The notes under the pieces were generated by a model. It ran no database searches. It saw only the letters and a program-made list of their open reading frames with translations, and was not told the origin of the DNA. Position numbers and translations under genes: made by a program. Shown in pieces: positions 47,701-57,096 of a DNA stretch of 64,000 nt. This stretch comes from Candidatus Zipacnadia bacterium (lineage in GTDB: Bacteria; Armatimonadota; Zipacnadia; Zipacnadales; UBA5352): assembly GCA_029820945.1 (NCBI GenBank), contig JALGUJ010000041.1, positions 1 to 64,000 of the forward strand, written 5' to 3'. The number at the start of each line of letters is the position of its first letter. Position 1 is the first letter of the stretch.

Positions 47701-48792
47701 TCACGCAGGGCCCTCCGCAGGTCCTCGAGCATGTAGTCGAGCTTGAGGATCTCGCTGGCGGTCGCGGCATCCTGGAAGGCATTGAAGAACAGCGGCCGCA
47801 GCCACCGATCGTAGAAGCTGTCATCGCCGCCATCCGTGGCCGCTTGGTAGCGCTGCCAGTAGTGCGCCATGAAGTCGGGATCGTCGGCGATCCACTGTTT
47901 GCGCTGGACGAAGTAGATAAACATGAGCCAGCTGAGTATGCGCAGTGCGAACTCATGCACCCAGTCGCGGTCGTCAACCTGGTCGGCGAGGCAGTCCTCC
48001 AGGTCGAAGTAGCGCTGCTTGAACTGATCGAAGAAACTCTGGGTGACCTCCTCGACACTGAAGGCGATGTCGTGGCGGCGGTGGATCTCCGCCGCGGTCA
48101 TCCCATCCGCCTCGGCTGGCTCGAGGCGGACGCGCGCAAAGCGGTCGATGGCGGTACGCAGCCGGTCGCCGGGGCTTACGGCGATGCGGCGCAGGACGTA
48201 GCGCTGCGCGCGGCTGCGGTCCTGGGCCTGCGCGCGGCTGCGGTCCTGGGCCTGCGCGCGGCTGCGGTCCTGGGCCTGAGCGCGGCTGCGGTCCTGGGCC
48301 TGAGCGCGGGTGCGGTCCTGGGCCTGAGCGCGGGTGAGGCGCCGGGGGCTGACGAAATGCCAGTGGCGCTGGTCGGGGTCGGAGAAGATCAGGAGACAGT
48401 TCGGCCAGCGCTCATCGTGGACGACCTTCTGGGCAACGGCCCGCTCGTCTGTAAGGCGCAGTGGGACGGTCTCGCCGTGACGGATGGCGCAGTAGATGAT
48501 CACGAAGCCCTCGACCCCATTGCGTTCCTCGCCAAAGTCGAGCCGGAGCGCGCCCCGCCCCCCCATTGGCGATGATGACCGGGCCCGGCGAGCCCTCGGG
48601 GATCGCGTCCTCCATTGCCTGCGACCAGTCATCGCGCGCGACTGCCACCGGCTGTTCCGGCACGATGCGGTAGTTCAGATCCGTCAGGAGCCGCCGCAAG
48701 ACGTCGAGCTTGTTCGCCCGGCCGTCCCCGCGCAGTTCCTCGAAGGCGTGCTGAACGACGCGCATGGTGTCGATGCTGGGCGCATGGTCCAT
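44790..48792 (-). CDS. type IIG/PglX-like N6-adenine methyltransferase, frameshifted at a C7 tract
   Basis: About 1333 codons once a frameshift is repaired. The start is ATG at 48792 (MDHAPSIDTMRVVQHAFEEL), five bases after the HARE-HTH stop. That frame is sensible to VIIANGG at 48565; a run of seven C (48558-48564) shifts it, and coding resumes as RGALRLDFGEERNGVEGF, open to 44790. Six C would restore the frame. Motif I is VDPACGSGSFLVGMM (about residue 533), motif IV is VGNPPYVRQEKI (about 783), preceded by AAGIFYTPRTEIDLM; the C-terminal half resembles target-recognition domains (LGQGGLKTEGVDIEGF). The N-terminal region includes five near-identical 8-residue repeats. Expected role: adenine methylation for self-marking, possibly with fused cleavage. 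Last gene of the core operon. Confidence 0.8.
48204..48336. repeat. 24-bp tandem repeats (RAQAQDR(S/T)) inside methyltransferase
   Basis: Five full 24-base units and a partial sixth encode consecutive copies of R-A-Q-A-Q-D-R-S/T on the minus strand. Units 1-3 are identical and the last ones differ by one or two bases, so the array is young. All changes in unit number keep the reading frame. Confidence 0.85.
48558..48564. repeat. C7 homopolymer at the methyltransferase frameshift
   Basis: Seven C on the plus strand (seven G in the gene) mark the point where the N-terminal frame and the main frame of the methyltransferase part. One base fewer gives N-G-G-R-G-A-L-R-L in a single frame. Confidence 0.7.
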
Positions 48793-48797
48793 ACAGA

Positions 48798-49130
48798 TCA
48801 CTCTGCCCCTGCTTGTGCTACCCGGTCGAGTGGACGACGATCGGTGCGCTCCGGCACTTGGTGTGGGTGTCCGGCGGGGTCTGGGCGACCGGGCTGCTGC
48901 CATTTTCGCAGCCCCCACACGCCGCGGCGAAACCGGACGATCTCAGCAGCCTCGCCGAGGCGCTTGAGGGCCGTGCCGAGCTGGGCCCGCATCGTCGCCT
49001 CGGGCGTGGGCCCACCGGTTATCAGCCAGCCACGCTCAATGGCCCGCCGGGTGAGCTCGGTTGCGCCGAGGGGCTCACCCGCCTCTTGAAGGATCATCTG
49101 CGCTGCTTCGAGGGAGGTCACGTCATCCAT
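48798..49130 (-). CDS. HARE-HTH domain protein
   Basis: The 110-residue protein carries a HARE-HTH winged helix: SLEAAQMILQEAGEPLGATE, LTRRAIERGWLITGGPTPEA, TMRAQLGTALKRLG and FRRGVWGLRKW. In bacteria this domain is usually fused to or encoded beside restriction enzymes and is thought to read DNA modification or help target recognition. It ends five bases before the methyltransferase start, so the two are probably translated together. It is small for a stand-alone gene but complete for the domain, with a Pro/Arg-rich tail. Confidence 0.8.
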   Translation of the reverse strand: MDDVTSLEAAQMILQEAGEPLGATELTRRAIERGWLITGGPTPEATMRAQLGTALKRLGEAAEIVRFRRGVWGLRKWQQPGRPDPAGHPHQVPERTDRRPLDRVAQAGAE

Positions 49131-49246
49131 CCCCCAGCAACAGCCAGTTCCTCATGGTGCACTGCGAGACCTTGTTGGCACGTCGGTCACGGCCGAGTGT
49201 TCATTCCCCCTGAACGCGTTGTCTGCACCCCTCGCTCGTGGCCGCG

Positions 49247-52200
49247 TCACGGCGGCGTCAGGTCGATCTGGCAGTCGCGCAGCGCGTCAAGGTCGATGGC
49301 CTGGTCCAGCCTCGCGAGGATGTACTCCAGCAGATCATCCTGGCGCGGCTGACCGAAGACCATGCGGTAGGCGGCAAGCGCGCGCTTGAGCGCAGGCAGG
49401 CGCTGGGTCTCGCGACTGAGCGGGAGCATCGGCACATGGCGCTGTATCCGCACCGCGCTTGGCCCGTCATATACCCACCACGGGACAAGCTCAGTCTGGT
49501 CGGGACGCCGCCGGTTCTCAGCAGCGGCGAACAGGGAGCGCCAGGGGTCGGTGCCCGGCGAACCAACCAGAGCCTGGAGGGTCACATCGCGCGCGACGCT
49601 GCGGCGGATGGCATGGCACTTGTAGCGGTTCACCCGGCCCTCGCGCTGCTCCAGGTCCACGGGGTTCGAGGGCAGGTTCCAGTGGCAGATGCTATGGCAG
49701 TAGAGATGGAAGTCGAGGCCCTCCTGGCCGATGGAGGTAGTCGCGAGGATGAACGGTCTGAACGGTGAGTTGAAGGCGCGGCGCACCTCCTGCTTGCGCA
49801 CGCCGCCCTCCTCCTCTGAGCGCATGTCGCCGAAGCGGAGCGCATACCTGCACCTGATCCGCATCTCCTCGCCGCGCTGCAGTCCGTTCCCCGGTGTCCA
49901 CGTGAACTGGTCCAGTGGCAGCGGAGCGGCACGCAGTGTGAGCACCTCCGCGATTTCCTCTGAGACCTCCTTCGCCACACGCGCCGGGCCCGCGTCGATG
50001 AGTCCCAGACTCTCCCGCAGGACGTGCAGGTACTCGTCCATGACAGCCTGCAGGTTGCCGCCGGCGCAATGGTCGAGCATCAGCTCCCAGTAGCGGGCGC
50101 GGTCGTCTCCGCCGGTGGGACTGAGCATCGAGCGAACGTCGTGGAGGTTGAAGAGCGTCCTGAACCCCAGCGCCATGCGCGCCGCGCTGGCGAGCATGTA
50201 CGCCGGGGCCTCCATCAGGCCATCGGGCGCCTGACGCAGCAATGAGCGTAGCGAGACCGTGCCCGGGCTGGCGAGGGCGATCTTGGCCACGACGTCGTAG
50301 AGATCGTCCGGCGGCGGGCCCAACTCCAGCTCACCTGCGAGGCATCGCGTGAACTCCTCGACATGCTCGCCGAAGCGGTCCGGGGCATCGTCCTTTGCCT
50401 CTCGGGTCTCGGCCAGCTTCGGCCATGACAGGTCGTCATCGCGGGTGGTCAGCCAGGCCTCGGCGGCCTCGCTGTGGTGCTCGGCGTCGAGTAGCGCCAG
50501 CGCTGCCCAGTACCATGCCTCATCAGGCCGCGACTGCCGCCGGGCGTGCTGATGGACGATGGGCTCGAGCAGACCCCGCACCGTCGCTTCGACGCACTTC
50601 AGGACATTGCTGAGTGGTGGTATGGCTCCGCCGTCGGCGACGGCCTCGCGCAGGGGGTCGATCGCCGTCGCGAGGGTCGCGCACGGGTAGAGCATACCCA
50701 GTACCGGCATCCCGGTCAGGCGGCCGCCCTCGCGCGCAAACTGGAGCAACTGGGCCACGCGCGTGGTCGCTTCCGAGTACCGCACGCGCCGGGCGTCCGC
50801 CATCATCCGGCGTTCGGCCTCGTAGCTGCACAGCGTCGCGATGGCCCGCGGTACCATCCCCCACGACGAGAACACCAGCCGCTTGGTGAAGTCACGCAAC
50901 TCGGGCCGTTCGTAGTCGCCATCCGCACGGTAGTAGGGCATCGACGCCGGTATCCACAGCAGACGCCAGCCACCGCTGTCCAGCATGTCCGCGACCAGCG
51001 CGCGCAGCCGTCCGTTCCGAGGGTCGAGTTCAGCGTAGTCTTCGATGGTTTCCTTGCGCAGAAGAGCGCCGTCCGGGAAGTCTTCAGCAACCAGGGCTTC
51101 GCCCCCGCCAAGCCGCTCGAGCAGCTTCCGCTTGAGCTTGTAGGCGCCATCCATGACGTTGAGCAGGTACGGGGCCGACTTCCAGTACTCGACGGGCGCA
51201 GGTCCGTCCACGGCGGCGCCGATGCGGTCGAAGAGCGCGAAGTCGTGCAACTCGCCGGCGGCGATGGTCAACGCCTCGTTGCCGTCGTCGGCGACCATCT
51301 CGTCGCTCGTGTCACGGCCCCGCTCGTTGCGCACCATGACGGGCTGCAGCAGGCCCTCCACACGGTCCCGGGCGGTGCGCAGCGGCCCGGTGCCCTCCTG
51401 CGGCACACGGTAGAGCCCGCAGCGGTAGGCGGTGAGCGCCTCCTCGAGTTCCGCGACGGATGCGTCGTCCTCGCCCAGCAGGAAACGCGAGACTGCGACG
51501 AAGTCTTCGTAGTGGTCGTCCTCCTCGTCTCCGGAGGAGGTGTACATCTTGTAAGGCGTGGCGGAAAGCAGCAGCAGGTGGGCGTCCGGCCAGTTCAGCA
51601 GCCGATGGGCCAGGTAGGTCTCTTCATCAGTGCCGTCGAGGATCTGCCGGTAGCGCTGGAACTCGTCGAGGATGATCAGGTCGGGCTCAAGGGCGTCCAC
51701 GCACCTCTCCGCCAGGATGCTGCGCAGGGCCGCGATGAGGTCTCTGCGCGCGTACCAGGCTTCGTCGGAGGGCTTCTTCGAAGCGAAGGCCGCGCACCAT
51801 CGCTCACACTGCTCGCGCAGATCGAGCCGCTCCTGGATGGCGTCCACGAACCGGCTCTCAAGCCATTCGTCGAGTTCCGCTTCGAGCACCCAGGCGAGGG
51901 TGCCCTCCCAGCCCGGCGCACTGCAGCCGCACATGAAGAACTCGGTCGCCCCACGCAGAGAGGACAGACCCCAGAGCGGGTCGAGCATCCGCCAGAGGAG
52001 CGCTCGTTCGCTGGCTCGCCCTGTACTTGAGCGAAGGTCAAAGGACGTCCCAGGCGTTAGTGCGATGAAGTTCACCCGCCGCTGCTGGATGTCGGGGGCC
52101 TCCAGTGGCATGAGCGTAATGCGGGTGCACAGGGCGTCGGCGTCTTCGTCCTCGAAGAAGTTGATGCGGTTCAGGTTCTGCCGTGCGATGTCCTGGTTGG

Positions 52201-52450
52201 CGCACACATAGAGCACATCGATGCGCGACACGTCTTCCTTCAGGTGGTCAATCGCCCGCGCCATGACGCCGCGGGCGACCAGCGTCTTCCCGAGGCCCAC
52301 CTCATCGGCTACCAAGAACCGGCGAGAGCCGCCATCAGTGAGGAACAGGCGCTCGAAGGCGTAGTCAACGGTCCGCCGTTGAAAGTCCTTGAGCGGGGCC
52401 AGCACCGGTGCAGGATCGAAGTCGTCCAGCAGATCGCGCGTGTCAGTCAC
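49247..52450 (-). CDS. SF2 (DEAD/SNF2-like) helicase of the DUF6361-PLD cassette
   Basis: The 1067-residue ATPase has FLVADEVGLGKTLVARGVMA (about residue 45-64), motif II IILDEFQRYRQIL, LLLLSATPYKMYTS, and a C-terminal lobe with LATTSIGQEGLDFHLYCHSI and NPVDLEQREGRVNRYKCHA. The middle is a long family-specific insert. GTG start overlapping the PLD stop by 8 bp (GTGACTGA). Motif II as DEFQ and the C-terminal motifs place it in SF2, probably a DNA translocase. It is bound by position to the PLD and DUF6361 proteins and likely forms a complex with them. A 116-bp gap separates it from the HARE-HTH gene. Confidence 0.8.
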   Translation of the reverse strand: MTDTRDLLDDFDPAPVLAPLKDFQRRTVDYAFERLFLTDGGSRRFLVADEVGLGKTLVARGVMARAIDHLKEDVSRIDVLYVCANQDIARQNLNRINFFEDEDADALCTRITLMPLEAPDIQQRRVNFIALTPGTSFDLRSSTGRASERALLWRMLDPLWGLSSLRGATEFFMCGCSAPGWEGTLAWVLEAELDEWLESRFVDAIQERLDLREQCERWCAAFASKKPSDEAWYARRDLIAALRSILAERCVDALEPDLIILDEFQRYRQILDGTDEETYLAHRLLNWPDAHLLLLSATPYKMYTSSGDEEDDHYEDFVAVSRFLLGEDDASVAELEEALTAYRCGLYRVPQEGTGPLRTARDRVEGLLQPVMVRNERGRDTSDEMVADDGNEALTIAAGELHDFALFDRIGAAVDGPAPVEYWKSAPYLLNVMDGAYKLKRKLLERLGGGEALVAEDFPDGALLRKETIEDYAELDPRNGRLRALVADMLDSGGWRLLWIPASMPYYRADGDYERPELRDFTKRLVFSSWGMVPRAIATLCSYEAERRMMADARRVRYSEATTRVAQLLQFAREGGRLTGMPVLGMLYPCATLATAIDPLREAVADGGAIPPLSNVLKCVEATVRGLLEPIVHQHARRQSRPDEAWYWAALALLDAEHHSEAAEAWLTTRDDDLSWPKLAETREAKDDAPDRFGEHVEEFTRCLAGELELGPPPDDLYDVVAKIALASPGTVSLRSLLRQAPDGLMEAPAYMLASAARMALGFRTLFNLHDVRSMLSPTGGDDRARYWELMLDHCAGGNLQAVMDEYLHVLRESLGLIDAGPARVAKEVSEEIAEVLTLRAAPLPLDQFTWTPGNGLQRGEEMRIRCRYALRFGDMRSEEEGGVRKQEVRRAFNSPFRPFILATTSIGQEGLDFHLYCHSICHWNLPSNPVDLEQREGRVNRYKCHAIRRSVARDVTLQALVGSPGTDPWRSLFAAAENRRRPDQTELVPWWVYDGPSAVRIQRHVPMLPLSRETQRLPALKRALAAYRMVFGQPRQDDLLEYILARLDQAIDLDALRDCQIDLTPP

Positions 52451-54314
52451 GCAGTTGCCGTGCCTCCTCGAATGCCCGCCAGAGCTGTGCGAACTCCGCG
52501 GGCACGATCGCGCTTCCCTCCGGGGTTGCCATGAGCCGTCGCATCAGGTCATCGATCTCGTCAAGCCGCTCTGGGCGGGCGCTGAAGGCTGCCACCAGCT
52601 CCTCCAGCAAGGGCAGCGCATCGACGCCCCACCCATGGCCGTCGCTTCTGCGCCAGCCGCCCACGCCGATGGCTTCGAGGTCCACGTCGGCGTCCTCCCA
52701 GAGCAGCATCAGCAGGTAGCGCAGGAAGCCATCGCTGTCTTCGAGCAGCGAGGCCAGCAGCCGATCCTGACGCTGGTCGGGCATCGTCCCACCGTGCAGC
52801 GGCAGGTTCATCACGAAGCGCGTGGCCTCGTCCTCAACCTTGATCTCGAAGAGCATGAACGTGGTCAGCGTCGCCAGCGAGACGCCCGTGAACACGACGG
52901 GATCGCCCTGCCACAGTCCCGAGGCATCTTGCAGGTTCCACTCACGCTCGAGGGAGATGGGCCAACACTCAACCTCGGCCCCCTCAGGTGCGGCGCCCGA
53001 GGTGTCGCCGGCCTCGACGACCAAGTCCCATCTGTCCTCCCCGGCGGGCACAATGCGCAGGGAGGGCTGCAGCGAAGCAAGCTCCCGGCGTACACTGTCC
53101 AGGCGGCGCTGTAGCGTGTCGTCAACGCGCTCGGGCTCGTCCGGACGCTGGTAGGGCACAATCATGTCCCGGAGCGATGCCTCGCCGCCAATGCCGTCAT
53201 CGGCCGGCGGGAGGACGCGGTCGATGCCAATGTCTTCCCGATCGCCGCGCAGTTCGACACAGAACTCCACGTTGTGGCCGCCGAACGCCGCGTCCGTCGC
53301 GTTGGCAGAGCCGACGGTCAGGCGGACCTTGTCCCCGCGCTCGGTCAGGATGACCTTGGCGTGCAGTCCGTGCAGCGTCTCGCCGGCTGCGGGCTCAGTG
53401 ACGGTCAGCGCTGCATCGGCGTCCTCGGTGGCTTCGTCCTCGGCGGCTTCGTCCTCGACGCGGTCGTCGCGCCAGTAGTAGAGCTGCTGTCCCGCAAGCA
53501 CGTCCATGGTCTCGTCGCTGAGCCCGTCCAGAGCCTCGGCCCGGGAGATCAGGACGCTGTCGCGGACATCCTCGAACAGCGTGCAGACCGTCGCATCGCT
53601 GAGGAAGGGCGAGATGACCAAGCGCCGGTCGGCCCAGCCGGTGAGAAGACTCTCGTATCGGCCCACACCGATCGGGCGATAGCGCTTGCGTGCCACGCGA
53701 TGGGGTCGCTCGAACCACACGCGGCTCATCTCGGCGGCCAGCGCCCTGATCGCGTCCTTGCGCGGGCCGTCGAGGGGCGTCACACACAGGTCCGGCAGCG
53801 CCGCCACGAAGTCAACCAGCGGCTCGCGGAAGTTGCGTTCGGTGTCGGTCAGCCAGCCGTCCATCGCTAACATGGTGTCCCACGCGCGGTCCAGTGTCAG
53901 GTTCCGCGACAGCACGACGAGGCGGTAGAAGCGCTCCTTGGGGTCATCGGTGGCTCGGTAGCGGACCAGCCACGTCTTCGGGTGGAAGACGCCCCCGTTG
54001 GGCGCCTGCACTTCGGCGACCACAGGCTCGAGCATGGCGAACAGCCTGGAGTACTGCCGTGGCGCCGCGATCTGCGCCTGCTGGCAGAAGACGGTCATGC
54101 GCCGCGCAACCTTTTGCAGCGAGGCCAGCGCCTGCACCGGGTCGGGCAGCCCGTCCTCCTCCACATCGAGTGAACCGAAGGCCATCGCCACCGGGGCCAT
54201 CAACAGGGCGACCAGGTCCAGAGAATAGGTGGTCGCGACCGCCAGGTCGACCTCGTACCCGGCCGGCGGGATGAGCGGCTCGAGGTAGAGCTGCCGGCGC
54301 CCGGGCTCAAGCAT
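52443..54314 (-). CDS. PLD-family nuclease with two HxK motifs
   Basis: About 623 residues. Two PLD half-sites are visible: GGVFHPKTWLVRY (HPK near residue 111), followed by VVLSRNLTLDRAWD; and GLHAKVILTERGDKVRLTVG (HAK near 350), followed by SANATDAAFGGHNVEF. An acidic low-complexity loop (EDEAAEDEATEDADAA) separates them. The ATG at 54314 overlaps the DUF6361 stop by 8 bp; the longer open frame upstream is a shadow. A paired PLD site predicts metal-independent phosphodiesterase activity on DNA or RNA. It could play the part that DrmC plays in DISARM. No lesion is seen. Confidence 0.8.
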   Translation of the reverse strand: MLEPGRRQLYLEPLIPPAGYEVDLAVATTYSLDLVALLMAPVAMAFGSLDVEEDGLPDPVQALASLQKVARRMTVFCQQAQIAAPRQYSRLFAMLEPVVAEVQAPNGGVFHPKTWLVRYRATDDPKERFYRLVVLSRNLTLDRAWDTMLAMDGWLTDTERNFREPLVDFVAALPDLCVTPLDGPRKDAIRALAAEMSRVWFERPHRVARKRYRPIGVGRYESLLTGWADRRLVISPFLSDATVCTLFEDVRDSVLISRAEALDGLSDETMDVLAGQQLYYWRDDRVEDEAAEDEATEDADAALTVTEPAAGETLHGLHAKVILTERGDKVRLTVGSANATDAAFGGHNVEFCVELRGDREDIGIDRVLPPADDGIGGEASLRDMIVPYQRPDEPERVDDTLQRRLDSVRRELASLQPSLRIVPAGEDRWDLVVEAGDTSGAAPEGAEVECWPISLEREWNLQDASGLWQGDPVVFTGVSLATLTTFMLFEIKVEDEATRFVMNLPLHGGTMPDQRQDRLLASLLEDSDGFLRYLLMLLWEDADVDLEAIGVGGWRRSDGHGWGVDALPLLEELVAAFSARPERLDEIDDLMRRLMATPEGSAIVPAEFAQLWRAFEEARQLRD

Positions 54315-55524
54315 CCCGCTCACGCCCCAGGCCCTCGACGATGTCCGCGATGATGGTGCGCACCGTTGCCCAGCGGAAGTCGAGTGTGTTGACGGTGCCG
54401 GGCGCGGCCCAGCGCTCCAAGCGCCGGCCCCCATGCACCCGGGCGCGTCGCCCCTTCACGCTGACCTCTCGCTCACTCACGAGTCGGCGGGCCTCGTCGC
54501 TATCCGCGAGCCCCCTCAGGTCACTGAGGCTCAGGACCATCGTTCGCCAGGTGCTCTCAAACCGCAGTGCCCCGCCGCCCGGCCGCCGGCCCTGGATCGC
54601 CAGCCATTGGCCATGGTCGGAATGCTGACCATGGGCATGGCGTCGGGGCTCGTTCTCATCAGCCCACGCGCTGAGTTGATCGCGGTAGCCCTCGGCCAAC
54701 TCATCGTTCTCGCGCAGCTCGGCGAGGATGAGCGCATACAGGAGATCCGCCGCCTTCATCAGCTCTGCGAACGAACGGGCGCGGTCGATCGCTGCGACGA
54801 GGTCGGCGGGCAACGAGGCAATCTGTGGCAGCTCCCAGACGGGTCCGACTTCACGCTCCACCGCGTGACGGTCCAGGAGCTGCGCCAGCAAGGTCGGCGT
54901 ATGCAGTTCCATGATGCGGTCGTGCAGGAACGACGCTTCGTGCGTTCGCAGGCGCAGGGAGGTCGGCTTGGGCCATTCATCGGGCGGGTCGGGAAGCTTT
55001 GGGTGCCAGTTGCGCGGCGCCGCGACCTCCTGCAGGACCTCGGTGTCACCCCAACGACGGAGCTTCAGGCGCTCGTAGAAGCGATCCAGGCTGGCATAGT
55101 ACTGGCCACGTGTCCCCCCATAGCGGCGGATGCCCCAACTTGCGAGCCCCGTCCAGTAGATGCCGCTAGGCATCAACTGCAGCGAACGGCCTGAGCGCGC
55201 GCCGATGATTCCCTCTTCATCGGGGGCGGCGTGCGCAAGCGACTCGATGATGTCTGCTTCAGAGTCGCGAGCCCGTTCAGCAATGCGGTGCGAAGGCACT
55301 TTCTGCTCTTCGAGGTCCAGGTACATCCATGGTACGAAGAGCATGTAGCGGGCGCGCGTCTGGATGGTGCTGGTGCCAGGGAAGAAGAAGTCGGAGAAGG
55401 CATCGCGGATGGTGCCGACGCCCAATTCGTCGAGCGTCTCAGTCTCACGCCAACTGCTCAGCAGCTCCATCATCCGGCGCTGCTGATGTTCAGACACGTC
55501 CACCCAGCTTAACGTCGATGGCAC
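54307..55524 (-). CDS. DUF6361 family protein
   Basis: About 405 residues with the DUF6361 opening LSWVDVSEHQQRRMMELLSS, then TLDELGVGTIRDAFSDFFFP and GTSTIQTRARYMLFVPWMY. Those blocks are highly conserved in the family, whose function is unknown. I start at GTG 55524, behind GGGGGG and just before the conserved core; a TTG at 55593 is possible but adds unconserved residues. First gene of the core operon and overlapping the PLD gene by 8 bp. DUF6361 genes tend to occur beside PLD and helicase genes, which supports a dedicated complex. Confidence 0.8.
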   Translation of the reverse strand: MPSTLSWVDVSEHQQRRMMELLSSWRETETLDELGVGTIRDAFSDFFFPGTSTIQTRARYMLFVPWMYLDLEEQKVPSHRIAERARDSEADIIESLAHAAPDEEGIIGARSGRSLQLMPSGIYWTGLASWGIRRYGGTRGQYYASLDRFYERLKLRRWGDTEVLQEVAAPRNWHPKLPDPPDEWPKPTSLRLRTHEASFLHDRIMELHTPTLLAQLLDRHAVEREVGPVWELPQIASLPADLVAAIDRARSFAELMKAADLLYALILAELRENDELAEGYRDQLSAWADENEPRRHAHGQHSDHGQWLAIQGRRPGGGALRFESTWRTMVLSLSDLRGLADSDEARRLVSEREVSVKGRRARVHGGRRLERWAAPGTVNTLDFRWATVRTIIADIVEGLGRERDA

Positions 55525-55759
55525 AATGGCCCCCCGCTCAAGCACTGGAGTCCGGCCTTGGGGGAGATCAAGGACCGCATGGGAATGCGTCAAGTGCTGC
55601 TCTTCGACGAAGAGCCCTCGCAGACCTGCCCGCCCGCACTTGGTGGCAATGCCGACGATCGAGAATCACTCAGAGGAAGGACACCGCCGCGGCCACGACG
55701 AACCGGGTGCCTGCGCCGACCCGCCGACTCCCTGCAGGGGGGGAAGTGAATCACCATCC
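55525..55759. promoter_or_regulatory. divergent promoter region between DUF6361 operon and plus-strand pair
   Basis: The 235 bases between two divergent start codons must hold the promoters for both directions. I do not recognise clear -10/-35 boxes. An OmpR-type winged-helix protein is encoded 1.2 kb away and is a candidate regulator. Confidence 0.4.
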
Positions 55760-57096
55760 ATGCGAACGCACGTTGAGTTCAGCCTGCGCGATTCCCTCAA
55801 GGATGTCCGTCCGGATCTGCTGCTCCGCTACCTGGAGGTATTCCAGGAGGAGTACGAGCGTACGCAGAGGCAGTCCCGATCCAAGCAGGTGGAACGAGCG
55901 ATCAGCGACCTTGAGGCGGGCAAGGCGGGTGCCGCTCACAAGAAGCTGGTGACGGCCACGTCGAGCAGCGCGGTGCTGGGGGCGCTGCTGGAGGGTCCGC
56001 TCAAGTGCGTGAATGACTTCGACTGCCCCAGAGGGCGTGCGGTGCTGCAGCGGGCGATCGCGGAGAACGCCATCGGCATCCCCGCGGAGACGGACCCGAT
56101 CACGGCCGGCATGGTGCTGATGCTGGACCATCCGGAGGCTTTCAGCGACACCATCGCGATCTTCGCGGTCGAGCAGACCGAGGACTGGCGGCTGTTTCGC
56201 GGCGCTGAGCCGCGCGCGGTTGACGTGTTGAAGAAGGACGTTGCCGCGCTGGCGGACGACTTCAGCAAGGAGCTCAAGAAGGGCGGTCTCTCGGGCAAGT
56301 GCGTCGGGCAGGTGCATCGGCAGGCCGAGCGGGTCATCATCGAGCTCGCGCATGAACGCTATGTGGAGGCGCTCCGGACCTTCCGTGGTCGGCAGATTCA
56401 GGTGGACTGGCAGCGACCCGTACAGCATGCTCGCCTGGTCTACCGGCCGTCAACTGGGCTCCTCAAGGTCAAGGTGTTCCGCAACGATGAGGACCTGATC
56501 AACCCGCTGCTACGGTCTGTGGGTGCACGTCTGTTTGGCTGGGAAGGCTATTTCCTCGGAGAAGGGGCAGTGCAGCTTGATCTGGACGTGTTGCGGGAGC
56601 AGCCGGAGTTGCCTGGTTCACGTTCGGACTGGCTTGAGAGCGTCGAGATCATCCGACTCGGGTTCGGGCTCAAGGGGCGGTGCCTGGTTCACGTTCGGAC
56701 TGGCTTGAGAGCGTCGAGATCATCCGACTCGGGTTCGGGCTCAAGGGGCGGGACAGGGCGACTGCTCGCCTTGACGCCATACGCACGCAGGACCTCTATG
56801 CGATGATGAACGAGTTCTATGTGAGCCCAGCAGTCATGAGTATCCATCACGCGCGTATGCGGTTCAAGTTCAAAGGGGAAGGCAATACGGGTCAGCGCAC
56901 GGTCGCGTTGACGAGGCCAGACACCACGAACCTTGGCGAGGATGACTACGATCGGGTCATCGAGCAGTACCTCGTCAGACTGGGGATCATGAATGGACCA
57001 GAAGCTCCTGACACTGATTTCGAGCCTGATCGGCAGGCCCGAGAGGCGAGTCTTGCGATGGCGGGACCTGGAGGGCTCTTCGCCGGCATCTATTGA
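55760..57096 (+). CDS. hypothetical protein, broken by a 71-bp tandem duplication
   Basis: ATG at 55760. The first 290 residues form a soluble protein I cannot assign (MRTHVEFSLRDSLKDVRPDL; LHERY-like helical centre; VQHARLVYRPSTGLLKVKVF). At 56610 a 71-base segment is repeated perfectly, shifting the frame: the present frame ends near 56806 in nonsense, whereas with one copy it would read SRSDWLESVEIIRLGFGLKG, RDRATARLDAIRTQDLYAMM on to QAREASLAMAGPGGLFAGIY and stop at 57096 (about 420 residues). The last 100 bases overlap the next gene. It is the first gene divergent from the DUF6361 operon and may be part of the same system. Function unknown. Confidence 0.65.
56610..56751 (+). repeat. perfect 71-bp tandem duplication
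   Basis: Bases 56610-56680 are repeated without mismatch as 56681-56751. Since 71 is not a multiple of three, the duplication breaks the gene; removing one copy restores a continuous frame. Confidence 0.95.

Noticed and set aside
52315-54434. Longer forms of the PLD protein starting upstream at 54434
   Set aside because: The extra residues lie within DUF6361 coding sequence and are Ser/Arg-rich; the ATG at 54314 has an 8-bp overlap typical of this operon and gives the sensible N-terminus.
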